From Nitrospinota bacterium (GTDB lineage Bacteria; Nitrospinota; Nitrospinia; Nitrospinales; Nitrospinaceae), in assembly GCA_027298165.1 (NCBI GenBank), contig JAPUGN010000139.1, forward strand, positions 1-10,973: a stretch of DNA of 10,973 nt. Direction: 5' to 3'. This document shows, in pieces, positions 1 to 6,659 of this stretch; position 1 is the stretch's first letter, and every line of letters begins with the position of its first letter. Made by a program: the position numbers and the translations under genes. The notes beneath the pieces were generated by a model, which worked only from the letters and a program-made list of their open reading frames with translations, had not been told where the DNA came from and made no database searches.

Positions 1-141
1 CGAGGCATCGGGGTAATGATCGGGATTTTCGGAAAGGAGTTTCAGTACACGATAACCCGGCTCTCCCGGAACTTCGGCGTAGATATCGGTAAAGGTTCCA
101 CCGCGGTCAATTGAAAACCGGAATTTGTCGGGACCGGACAT
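1..141 (-). CDS. 5-oxoprolinase/hydantoinase-type enzyme, N-terminal fragment
   Basis: Only the first 47 codons are in the window; the gene continues past the left edge. The ATG at 141-139 opens a peptide that reads MSGPDKFRFSIDRGGTFTDI, then a segment with VLKLLSENPDHYPDA. The DRGGTFTDI motif near the N terminus and the VLKLLSE(N/D)P motif are the hallmarks of the ATP-dependent 5-oxoprolinase/hydantoinase A family, which opens 5-oxoproline (or hydantoin-like rings) using ATP. The DRGGTFTD loop belongs to the actin-like ATP-binding fold. Full-length members are often over 1,200 residues when the A and B halves are fused, but which form this is cannot be seen. No clear Shine-Dalgarno precedes the ATG; the start is chosen because it places the motif where homologues have it. 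It lies 67 bp downstream of the MBL-hydrolase stop on the same strand and may be co-transcribed. True substrate unknown. Confidence 0.85.
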   Translation of the reverse strand, partial: MSGPDKFRFSIDRGGTFTDIYAEVPGEPGYRVLKLLSENPDHYPDAS

Positions 142-208
142 AAGGTAAGCATAAAACGACCCATGCAGAAAAACCAAGACGAATTATGCCGGTCAAGGAG
201 AAGGGGAA

Positions 209-1183
209 TTAATCGTTCAGCAAATCGAGAGTACGGCCTTCCTGGGCGAGGATCATTTTTAGAGGGTGTTCGCCGCCAATGGCGTTCAGATATTTTCGGG
301 TCTGTTCGAAGATATGGACCAGTTTGAAATCGCTGTAGGTGGGTTCATGATGATAAAAGGCGATTTTTTTGATCTTTGCCTCCAGGGCGATGTCCACACC
401 GATGAATGTGGAGCTGTGACCCCAGTCTTCTTTTTCGACGCCTTCGATGAAGGTGTATTGGGAATCGAACACCAGAAGATCGGCGTCCTTGAAAAAATCG
501 ATGGTGGGTTTCAGGCTTCCATCCGCCAGGTTCTTATACTCCGAGTCGGTGGCGTAGATAAACGACTTGCCCTGATATTCCACCCGGTAGCTGAAACACT
601 GCCCTGGATGGTTCATTTCATGCCAGGTGACCCGCACATCCCCCAGCACGCATTCCTTTTCGTCCGCCAGGGAAACGATATCGATGTCCGCCAGGTAGAT
701 ATCGAACGGCACCGGGAAATAATCAAAATTCTGCTGGCCGATCAAGCGTTCTTTCAGCCGGGGATGCGATCCATAAATCTTAATCCGATTGCCCTCCCGG
801 TAAAAGGGAACAAAAAACGGGATGCCCATGATGTGGTCCCAGTGGGTATGGGATAAAAACAGGTGGGCTTCGCCTTCGCCCTTGCCGAATTCCTGTTCGA
901 GAAGGTGGTTACCCAGAACGCGCAAACCCGATCCCCCGTCAAAGATCAGATGATGACCGCCGACAAAAAGGTGCACACAGGAGGAGTTGCCGCCGTAACA
1001 GCTTTTCAAATGTTCGGGGAGACTGTCGACAAAAGCTTCGCGGGCGTTTGCGTCCTTGAGGTTTTCCGGACGAACCTGCTCGAGAACATTTAAAACCTTC
1101 TCGCGCACGTCCTTGCCCAACATCGGACTGGGCAGCGAACCTCGAACGCCATAAAATGTCACCAGGAACGGCTGAGGATTCAT
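209..1183 (-). CDS. MBL-fold metallo-hydrolase (phosphodiesterase/RNase Z-like branch)
   Basis: A 324-residue protein of the metallo-beta-lactamase fold. It opens with TFYGVRGSLPSP (residues 9-20) and later has CYGGNSSCV (62-70), the paired signature of the MBL branch related to class III cyclic-nucleotide phosphodiesterases and RNase Z. The metal site is complete: HTHWDH at 112-117 (H112, H114, D116, H117), H192 in NHPG, D213 in ATDSEY and a late histidine pair at 278-279. About 40 mostly charged residues separate GVRGS from YGGNSS, longer than in the shortest members, where about ten suffice; I believe such insertions occur in a known sub-branch. No signal peptide, so probably cytoplasmic. 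The substrate cannot be assigned; a cyclic nucleotide, nucleic acid or other phosphodiester are possibilities. It lies 101 bp downstream of the broken HDOD gene on the same strand. No Shine-Dalgarno is evident before the ATG. Confidence 0.9.
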   Translation of the reverse strand: MNPQPFLVTFYGVRGSLPSPMLGKDVREKVLNVLEQVRPENLKDANAREAFVDSLPEHLKSCYGGNSSCVHLFVGGHHLIFDGGSGLRVLGNHLLEQEFGKGEGEAHLFLSHTHWDHIMGIPFFVPFYREGNRIKIYGSHPRLKERLIGQQNFDYFPVPFDIYLADIDIVSLADEKECVLGDVRVTWHEMNHPGQCFSYRVEYQGKSFIYATDSEYKNLADGSLKPTIDFFKDADLLVFDSQYTFIEGVEKEDWGHSSTFIGVDIALEAKIKKIAFYHHEPTYSDFKLVHIFEQTRKYLNAIGGEHPLKMILAQEGRTLDLLND

Positions 1184-1195
1184 AATTTGCAGTCA

Positions 1196-1222
1196 AAGAA
1201 AAAACAAGCTTTTGTTTTTCTT
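1196..1222. repeat. A/T-rich inverted repeat upstream of the MBL-hydrolase gene
   Basis: Arms AAGAAAAAACAA (1196-1207) and TTGTTTTTCTT (1212-1222) are complementary except for one extra A in the left arm, around a GCTT spacer. The repeat starts 13 bp upstream of the MBL-hydrolase ATG and lies in the 101-bp gap after the HDOD gene. It could be a weak bidirectional terminator or a protein-binding site; the stem is almost all A:T, so a strong terminator is unlikely. Confidence 0.35.
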
Positions 1223-1284
1223 AACGATGCTGAACGAGTGCGGAAAAACACCTTTCGTCAGACTTGGGATAGACTTTGCAGGAT

Positions 1285-2163
1285 TTATTTATAAAGAACT
1301 TCTTTTGCCAGAAACAGACTTTCCCGGGTTTCTTCCACAATCTCGTCCAGAATCTCTCTGGACAGGCCCTGCTGCATCAAAAAATTATAGTTGAGAGGTT
1401 CTTCCCAATCGGAAATACCGTTCCCCATATCATAGGTATTGGCAATCGCATTGGCCATAATGACCACCAGCAGAATGGGATATTTTTTTCCCTGATTGGA
1501 CATGCCCAAAAAATGCTTGCCGACGGAGGTCACGACTTCCTCCGGAACGGGCCACCATTTTTCAATAAACAACGAACCCAATTCGGGATGCGAAATACCG
1601 AATTTTTGTAATTCCAATTCGTGCAGGGGGGTTTTTATTCCGCGAACCTCTTTGAGGAACGCCGAGTATTCCTCGGGGATCAAGTAGTTGAACACCATGA
1701 TCCCGATATCGTGCATCAATCCAGAAAGGTAACACAAATCCTGCTCGACGACCAACCCCTGCAGCCGCTGGTTCAAATTTCTTGAGAAGATGGCGACCGC
1801 CAGGGAGTGCTGCCAAAAACGATTCTGATTGATCCCTTTGCCCTTCATGAAGAGCTTGGGAACTTCCAGAGTATACGCCAGGTCGAGAATCATTTTGAGC
1901 CCCAGCCGAATAATCGCCTGGGACAAATTTTCAACCTTGTTGTCGCCACGGCTGAAAAACACACTGTTGGACAGCTGAATCATCCGGCCGGCAAGAATCG
2001 GCTCGGTTTCAATCAGGATGGCAATATCGCTGATATTGCTTTAGGGGTCTTCAATTTTTGATTCCAAGCGTATGAGGATATCCGGCAAAGGGGGAATGTT
2101 CCCTTTTTCTCCGGCCATGGCAATGATGGAGTCCCGCATCCCTTGTTGGGTGGTGTGAACCAT
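1285..2163 (-). pseudogene. HDOD-domain protein gene interrupted by an in-frame stop
   Basis: Read from the ATG at 2163-2161, the frame gives MVHTTQQGMRDSIIAMAGEK followed by IPPLPDILIRLESKIEDP, the usual start of an HDOD domain (helix with LPPLP). It then meets TAA at codon 41 (2043-2041) and continues in the same frame as SNISDIAILIETEPILAGR and MIQLSNSVFF, exactly what an HDOD domain has next. The downstream part is intact: FWQHSLAVA, GLMHDIG with the HD pair, and SHPELGSLFIEKW. The full frame is 293 codons. HDOD proteins are signalling or regulatory proteins, mostly without proven catalysis. One substitution (for example from AAA) explains the stop, so this is a recent pseudogene, a sequencing error, or a gene using readthrough or re-initiation at the ATG at 1983-1981, which would give a 232-residue product lacking the first helices. 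No Shine-Dalgarno is clear at either start. Confidence 0.8.
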
Positions 2164-2182
2164 ATGATGTTTGCAAGTGCTT

Positions 2183-2222
2183 AAAAAATAATGATTAAAA
2201 AGCCGGAAACCACTCTTCCGGC
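2183..2222 (-). terminator. Rho-independent terminator, leftward
   Basis: On the minus strand a stem GCCGGAA/TTCCGGC (2222-2216 and 2208-2202) encloses a 7-nt loop and is followed at once by TTTTT and then a further T-rich run through 2183. This is a textbook intrinsic terminator for leftward transcripts. Read on the plus strand, the stem lacks a following T-run, so it is one-directional. It lies 20-60 bp upstream of the HDOD start, with no evident leftward protein gene behind it. It may therefore be an attenuator in the HDOD leader, the end of a small RNA, or insulation. A 13-codon open frame (2236-2195; MRPIRPEEWFPAF) with GAGGA 4 nt before its ATG spans the stem and stops in the T-run. Confidence 0.7.
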
Positions 2223-2296
2223 CTTATTGGTCTCATAAATTCCTCAATCTAGTATAAGGTTAAAGTTCGCAAATATAGAAGCCAATTTTCAATCTT

Positions 2297-2323
2297 CCAG
2301 GGTCCCTTCCTGGGGAGCCCCAG
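2297..2323. repeat. Overlapping GC-rich inverted repeats in the divergent spacer
   Basis: Two inverted repeats share sequence: CCAGG (2297-2301) with CCTGG (2309-2313), and the perfect CTGGGG-AG-CCCCAG (2310-2323). They overlap at 2310-2313, so in a transcript only one could form at a time. They sit 11 bp upstream of the rightward -35 box and about 75-95 bp upstream of the leftward terminator. They could be an operator for the rightward promoter or alternative hairpins in a leftward leader RNA; the sequence does not decide. Confidence 0.4.
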
Positions 2324-2334
2324 CCAGATTTGTA

Positions 2335-2363
2335 TTGACCTGATCGCAGGATATGCATACAAT
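2335..2363 (+). promoter_or_regulatory. Sigma-70-type promoter for rlpA and the downstream genes
   Basis: TTGACC (2335-2340) and TACAAT (2358-2363) each differ from the -35 and -10 consensus at one base and are 17 bp apart, the ideal spacing. Transcription would start near 2370, giving a leader of roughly 90 nt before the chosen rlpA start. No other promoter of this quality was seen on the plus strand between genes, so it may drive much of the rightward gene run. Confidence 0.7.
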
Positions 2364-2461
2364 TAAAAGGGATATATCATCGTAAATATATGTTTTTGAA
2401 GGGATTACGTTGAATTTTTTTGAAATGCGACCCGACCCTACCACCGGCCGGTTTCTCCGAG

Positions 2462-3250
2462 GTGAAAACAATCAAAACCTACTTTGACGTGAAATCTTCT
2501 GGCTCGAACTCTCCATTGCCGTTTATAATAATATTTTGCACCTTGATGGGTGCGGTTTCAGGCTGTGCTTCGAGTTCCGGGGAGGCCGCCTATTCCCATC
2601 CAGGTCCGGAAGACGATTCCGGTCCCGTCGCATCGTTACCTTACCGGGTAGATGGCCATGTCTATTATCCCTTGCGCGACTCTTCGGGATTTTCTCAGGA
2701 AGGGATCGCCTCCTGGTATGGGCGGGATTTCCATGGCAAGCCCACATCCAACGGCGAAGTGTATGATATGTATTCCGTGACGGCAGCGCACAAAACCCTG
2801 CCGTTTAATACCCGGGTGCAGGTCACGCATCAGGAAAACGGGAAAAGCATCATCGTCCGCATCAATGACCGTGGCCCCTTCGTGGGCGGCCGGGTGATTG
2901 ATCTGAGTTATGGAGCCGCCCGGAAACTCGGTATAATAGAACAGGGAACCACCCCGGTGACACTCCGGGTCCTTCGGGAAAAATCTTCTGCTTTGCGAAG
3001 AAGAGCCGCTACCCGGCCGACTCGCCAGGGAAATTTCGCGGTGCAGGTGGGCGTCTTTGCCAACCCGTCCAACGCGCGGATGGTTTCCCGCCGGTTTCCT
3101 CACAGTCGTATCCAACCGGTGCAACAGAACGACCGGAAAATTTACAAAGTTCTGGTGGGGAACTTTTCCAATTATGAAACCGCTCTGGGGCACATGGATC
3201 AGATTCGGCTCCGGGGTTTCGATAGAGCCTTTATCGTCTTAAGTCCATAA
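2462..3250 (+). CDS. rlpA: RlpA-like septal lytic transglycosylase lipoprotein with SPOR domain
   Basis: RlpA proteins cleave peptidoglycan strands lacking stem peptides and gather at the septum. A hydrophobic stretch LPFIIIFCTLMGAVSGC ends in a lipobox (VSGC), so this is a predicted outer-membrane lipoprotein. Next comes a double-psi beta-barrel with GIASWYGRDFHGKPTSNGE, the histidine of AAHKTLP and the aspartate of INDRGPF, the expected catalytic pair, then DLSYGAARKLG. A basic linker (ALRRRAATRPTR) leads to a C-terminal SPOR domain (FAVQVGVF ... YKVLVGNF), which binds denuded glycan. The start is uncertain: TTG 2420, GTG 2462 and GTG 2489 are in frame and none has a clear Shine-Dalgarno. 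GTG 2462 is chosen because it gives a lysine-bearing n-region before the hydrophobic core; GTG 2489 also gives a normal signal peptide. A 20-codon out-of-frame ATG ORF (2425-2487) ends one base before GTG 2489. Confidence 0.93.
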   Translation: MKTIKTYFDVKSSGSNSPLPFIIIFCTLMGAVSGCASSSGEAAYSHPGPEDDSGPVASLPYRVDGHVYYPLRDSSGFSQEGIASWYGRDFHGKPTSNGEVYDMYSVTAAHKTLPFNTRVQVTHQENGKSIIVRINDRGPFVGGRVIDLSYGAARKLGIIEQGTTPVTLRVLREKSSALRRRAATRPTRQGNFAVQVGVFANPSNARMVSRRFPHSRIQPVQQNDRKIYKVLVGNFSNYETALGHMDQIRLRGFDRAFIVLSP

Positions 3251-3295
3251 CTCCCGCATAAGGGATTTAACAACCCTCCACAGCGATACACGATC

Positions 3296-3769
3296 ATGAG
3301 ATTACCGATACTGGACAAACTTGAAAACGATTTAATGGCCTCGAAAAAAGAGCTGGATGTCGAAATCCCCAAGGCCTTGAAAATCGCCACCGATATGGGC
3401 GACCTCAGCGAAAATGCCGAGTACAAGGCGGCGAAAGAACGGCAGATGTTTCTGGAGAGCCGGATTTCGCAACTTCAAAAACGCATCGGCGACATCATCT
3501 CTATCGATCTCAATCGAATTCCCAAAGACCGGTCCGGCCTGGGCAGCACCCTGCGGTTGAAGCACGTGGATTCGGGAGAGGAAAAAATATTTTTCCTGGT
3601 GTTCCCGGAGGAAGTCGACCCGGAACTCGGCAAAATCTCCATGGCTTCTCCCGTCGGAAAAACGCTTGCCGGCAAGGTGGAGGGGGACGAAATAGAGGTG
3701 CCTGTCGAGGGCGAACAGCAAAGCTTTCAAATCGTCCAGGTCACCACCATCCACCAGGAGAACGGTTGA
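3296..3769 (+). CDS. greA: Transcription elongation factor GreA/GreB family
   Basis: A 157-residue Gre factor, the usual length. Gre proteins enter the secondary channel of RNA polymerase and stimulate cleavage of backtracked transcripts. The N-terminal coiled coil runs over about residues 1-70, with the tip MGDLSENAEYKAAKERQ at 34-50; D36 and E39 match the acidic tip residues needed for cleavage. The C-terminal FKBP-like domain has the conserved SPVGKTLAGKVEGDEIEV stretch. It lies 45 bp after rlpA and 15 bp before trmB, so it is probably co-transcribed. No strong Shine-Dalgarno; ATG 3296 is preferred over ATG 3335 because the latter would truncate the coiled coil. GreA rather than GreB is favoured by the SPVGKALxGK-type C-terminal motif. 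Confidence 0.93.
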   Translation: MRLPILDKLENDLMASKKELDVEIPKALKIATDMGDLSENAEYKAAKERQMFLESRISQLQKRIGDIISIDLNRIPKDRSGLGSTLRLKHVDSGEEKIFFLVFPEEVDPELGKISMASPVGKTLAGKVEGDEIEVPVEGEQQSFQIVQVTTIHQENG

Positions 3770-3784
3770 ACAACCGGAAATCCT

Positions 3785-4441
3785 ATGGGCAAGCGTTTAC
3801 TTCCATTCGATCACATCGCCAACGCGCATCCCTGTTTTCTGGATCCCGAGGAACGTCCGGACTGGGCCGGGTTGTTTCAAAACGGCAATCCCCTGAAACT
3901 GGAAATCGGTTTTGGCACCGGTAATTTTTTAATCGACATGGCCATTCGCGAGCCCCAAAGCAACTTTATCGGAATGGATTTTTATCACAAAGGCATTCGC
4001 AAAGTCATCACGCGGATGGACCGGTTGCATTTGAAAAATATCCGGGTGGCTTACGGTAACGCCGGCGAAAAAATTCCGATTCTGTTCGATGAAGGAGAAC
4101 TCAGCGAAGTGTTCATCAATTTTCCGGACCCCTGGCCAAAAAAACGGCATCATAAGAGGAGATTGATCACACCGCAGTTTGTGGAAATGCTGGCGGGTAA
4201 AATGGCGCCGGGAGGAACCCTTCACATCGCTACCGACTTCGAAGCCTACGCCCAGGCAATCCTCGAGGCGTTGCAGGCGGACCCCCGCTTCTTCAATCTG
4301 CACGAGGACCAGGGATATCGGCACGAGCGGGAGGACATCCCCAAGACCAAATACGAAAAAGCGTTTTTGGACGCTGGCAGGAAAATTTATTATTTTGAAT
4401 TCTCCAAAGAACCCGATTACGTGCTGGCTCCTACCGCATGA
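3785..4441 (+). CDS. trmB: tRNA (guanine-46-N7)-methyltransferase
   Basis: A 218-residue SAM-dependent methyltransferase that makes m7G at position 46 in the tRNA variable loop. The SAM-binding loop EIGFGTGNF is at 40-48, the acidic end of the next strand is in FIGMDFYHKG (61-70), the family motif NFPDPWPKKRHHKRR is at 112-126, and the C-terminal TKYEKAF motif is at 188-194. Length and order of motifs match TrmB. It starts 15 bp after the greA stop, with GGA a short way upstream of the ATG as a weak ribosome site. Cytoplasmic. Its place between greA and the lpxC fusion gives it a translation-related role inside an envelope-rich run without implying a functional link. Confidence 0.96.
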   Translation: MGKRLLPFDHIANAHPCFLDPEERPDWAGLFQNGNPLKLEIGFGTGNFLIDMAIREPQSNFIGMDFYHKGIRKVITRMDRLHLKNIRVAYGNAGEKIPILFDEGELSEVFINFPDPWPKKRHHKRRLITPQFVEMLAGKMAPGGTLHIATDFEAYAQAILEALQADPRFFNLHEDQGYRHEREDIPKTKYEKAFLDAGRKIYYFEFSKEPDYVLAPTA

Positions 4442-4486
4442 CGGTTTTGGAACGACTGTTGTTTGAAACCAACCACGGAGGTTTTC

Positions 4487-6529
4487 TTGGCTAATGAAAG
4501 AGTCCTCATAGTCGACGACGAGAAAAACATCGTCACGTCTCTTCAGGAAATATTAAACGACGAGGGATACGAAATCATCACCGCCGAAGACGGCCTGGAG
4601 GCGCTGGAAATGGTTCAGGCCGAGCCCCCGGACCTGGTTCTGCTGGATATCTGGATTCCCGGCATAGATGGGATCGAAGTGTTGCAGACCATCAAGACCT
4701 ATCATCCTGAAATCGAAGTCCTGGTGATGTCCGGCCACGGCACCATCGACACCGCGGTCAAAGCCACCAAATTGGGCGCCTACGACTTCATTGAAAAACC
4801 GTTTTCCCTGGATCAATTGGTACTGTCCGTCGAACGCGCTCTCAAGCAGAAAAAACGCCGGACCCATGGAACCCGCGGCACCGGAACCACCGATCACAAA
4901 CTGCCCCACTGTTTTGAAATGATGGTAGAGGTTAAGAAGGCCGTCACGCAGGTTTCCAAAACCAACGCGCCCGTTCTGATCGCAGGAGAGGTGGGAACCG
5001 GAAAAGAATTTATCGCGCAGGCGATTCATCACAAGAGCAAGAAATCCAATCTGCCTCTGATCAAAATCGATTGTGCGCTCCGGCCTCTACCGAAAGTGCA
5101 AATGGAATTGTTCGCCCCGAACCCGCGCGGCAAAAACCCGCAAAAGGGATCCCGCCGCAGCGGTGCCGGGAAAAAGGCCGTTTATCTGAAAAATATAGAC
5201 TCCATGGGGCAGGCCATCCAGGCCAAACTGGCGGCCGCATTGAAATCACCCGCCGCCCGAAAGCTGGAGGGTCTGATTCCCGAGCGGATTTTTGCGTCGT
5301 CCAGCCGGGACTTGGAAGCTCTGGTGGACCATGATGAATTTCATTCCGGTTTGTACGAAATCTTAAAGGAAAATACCGTCGCTGTACCGCCTTTGCGGGA
5401 AAACCGGGCTTTGATCCCCACCCTGGTATACGAATACTTTGAAGACCTGGAAGAAAAGGGAAAAGTTGTCTCCAGCCAGATCAACGAAGACGCCATGCGG
5501 GTGTTGTGCGAACACGACTGGCCGGAAAACTTCAAAGAACTGCGTTCGATTCTGGACCAGATTGCACGCACGGTTCATCCCGACGAAGCGATCAACCCGA
5601 ACGAAATAACGGCCCTGTTCCGACCATCCCTGGTCCCGTCGCGGAAGAAACCCGCCCCCAAAAAAAAGTCCAAGGGCGATTCCCCCCTCCAACGCACTCT
5701 GAAACGCAGTGTGGTGTTGTGCGGACGCGGTTTGCATTCAGGTATCAAGACCGGACTCATCATGCAGCCCCTGCCGCCGGGAAGCGGCATTATCTTCGGT
5801 GACATTTCCAGCGGCGACACGATCCCGGCGCGGGTGGAAAACGTGCAATCCACGGAGTACGCCACCTCCCTGCGCAAGGGTTACGCTACGGTTTCCACCA
5901 TCGAACACATCATGGCCACGCTCCACATGTACCGCATCAACAACCTGCTGATCAAAATCGGAGACGAAGCGCCGGTGATGGATGGATCGGCCCGGGATTT
6001 TTGCCAATTGATCGAAGACGGCGACTTCGAGGAACAGGACGAGCCTTACGAAGAACTGGTGATCGAAAAAACCTACACCTTCGGACCCAAGGAACCCGGC
6101 GCGGCCTACATTTCCATCGAACCCTATGACGGCTTCAGGGTGAGTTATCATATGGAATACCCCGCGCCCATCGGAATTATGGACTACACCTTCGAGTTCG
6201 ACGGCTCCGACAGTTTCAAGGAGGATATCGCTCCGGCCCGAACCTTCGGCTTTGTCGAAGACGTGGCGATGCTGAACAAAATGGGCTTTGGTGTCGGTGG
6301 CAAACTCGATAACTTTATCCTGCTGGGAGACGAGAAAGTCCTCAACACCAAACTGCGGTTCGACAACGAATTCGCGCGCCACAAAATCCTGGATATTCTG
6401 GGAGACTTTTATCTGCTGGGGAAACCGATCCGCGGCCACATCAAGGCGCATAAATCCGGACACACCCAAAACATCGGGCTCCTTAAAATCATCCAGGAAG
6501 ACCTGGCACAGACCGTACCCGTCCACTAA
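4487..6529 (+). CDS. lpxC: Response regulator - degenerate AAA+ - LpxC fusion
   Basis: A 680-residue three-part protein. Residues 4-120 are a receiver domain with the full phospho-switch set: D10/D11, phospho-acceptor D54, S82 and K104. Residues about 145-375 resemble the AAA+ domain of NtrC-type regulators: GEVGTGKE Walker A (167-174), the NRDL-like SSRDLEALV, and VPPLRENR. The GAFTGA loop is absent and the Walker B strand reads AVYLKNID without the acidic pair, so neither sigma-54 activation nor normal ATP hydrolysis is expected. A lysine/proline linker (384-400) leads to a complete LpxC (402-672) in place of a DNA-binding domain. LpxC removes the acetyl group from UDP-3-O-acyl-GlcNAc, the committed step of lipid A synthesis. 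Zinc ligands H474, H632, D636, catalytic E473 and H659, and the MDGS motif (498-501) are present. The TTG at 4487 is chosen because GGAGG lies 5 nt upstream; an in-frame TTG at 4463 would add eight residues. Confidence 0.95.
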   Translation: MANERVLIVDDEKNIVTSLQEILNDEGYEIITAEDGLEALEMVQAEPPDLVLLDIWIPGIDGIEVLQTIKTYHPEIEVLVMSGHGTIDTAVKATKLGAYDFIEKPFSLDQLVLSVERALKQKKRRTHGTRGTGTTDHKLPHCFEMMVEVKKAVTQVSKTNAPVLIAGEVGTGKEFIAQAIHHKSKKSNLPLIKIDCALRPLPKVQMELFAPNPRGKNPQKGSRRSGAGKKAVYLKNIDSMGQAIQAKLAAALKSPAARKLEGLIPERIFASSSRDLEALVDHDEFHSGLYEILKENTVAVPPLRENRALIPTLVYEYFEDLEEKGKVVSSQINEDAMRVLCEHDWPENFKELRSILDQIARTVHPDEAINPNEITALFRPSLVPSRKKPAPKKKSKGDSPLQRTLKRSVVLCGRGLHSGIKTGLIMQPLPPGSGIIFGDISSGDTIPARVENVQSTEYATSLRKGYATVSTIEHIMATLHMYRINNLLIKIGDEAPVMDGSARDFCQLIEDGDFEEQDEPYEELVIEKTYTFGPKEPGAAYISIEPYDGFRVSYHMEYPAPIGIMDYTFEFDGSDSFKEDIAPARTFGFVEDVAMLNKMGFGVGGKLDNFILLGDEKVLNTKLRFDNEFARHKILDILGDFYLLGKPIRGHIKAHKSGHTQNIGLLKIIQEDLAQTVPVH

Positions 6530-6659
6530 CCGGATAGGCGGGGTTAAAACCGGCCTCCCGGACCTGATCGACAAGCCCGGGACAGGCTCGGACGAAGAAC
6601 GGCAGGCGTGTCCAACGAAGTGCTTTCTTAAACGCAGGCGAATAGGATCACACCAAACC
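6530..6659. other. 130-bp spacer between lpxC and purN with an imperfect hairpin
   Basis: This is the largest gap in the rightward gene run. Directly after the lpxC stop, CCGGATAGGC (6530-6539) can pair imperfectly with GCCTCCCGG (6553-6561), but no T-run follows, so it is a poor intrinsic terminator. Further on, AGCC and GGCT flank CGGGACA inside AAGCCCGGGACAGGCTCGG (about 6582-6600), a small hairpin of the sort found in dispersed intergenic repeats. No convincing promoter was seen. Confidence 0.35.

Noticed and set aside
266..856. A 196-codon open frame on the plus strand
   Set aside because: It is the complement of the MBL-hydrolase gene, which carries the HTHWDH metal site; no independent coding evidence.
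2289..2471. A 60-codon minus-strand frame in the divergent spacer
   Set aside because: No ribosome site, no recognisable sequence, and it runs through the rightward promoter and the start of rlpA.
4441..4486. Possible hairpin between trmB and lpxC (GGTTT ... AAACC)
   Set aside because: Only five base pairs with a wide loop and no T-run; not a credible terminator.
4487..6529. Treating this protein as a sigma-54-dependent transcription activator
   Set aside because: GAFTGA, the acidic Walker B residues and the Fis-type helix-turn-helix are all missing, and the C terminus is a complete LpxC.
6288..6659. Extension of the purN frame upstream into lpxC
   Set aside because: The frame is open but overlaps the zinc-site part of lpxC, and the translation has nothing resembling purN. 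The PurN N terminus begins at the ATG at 6660.
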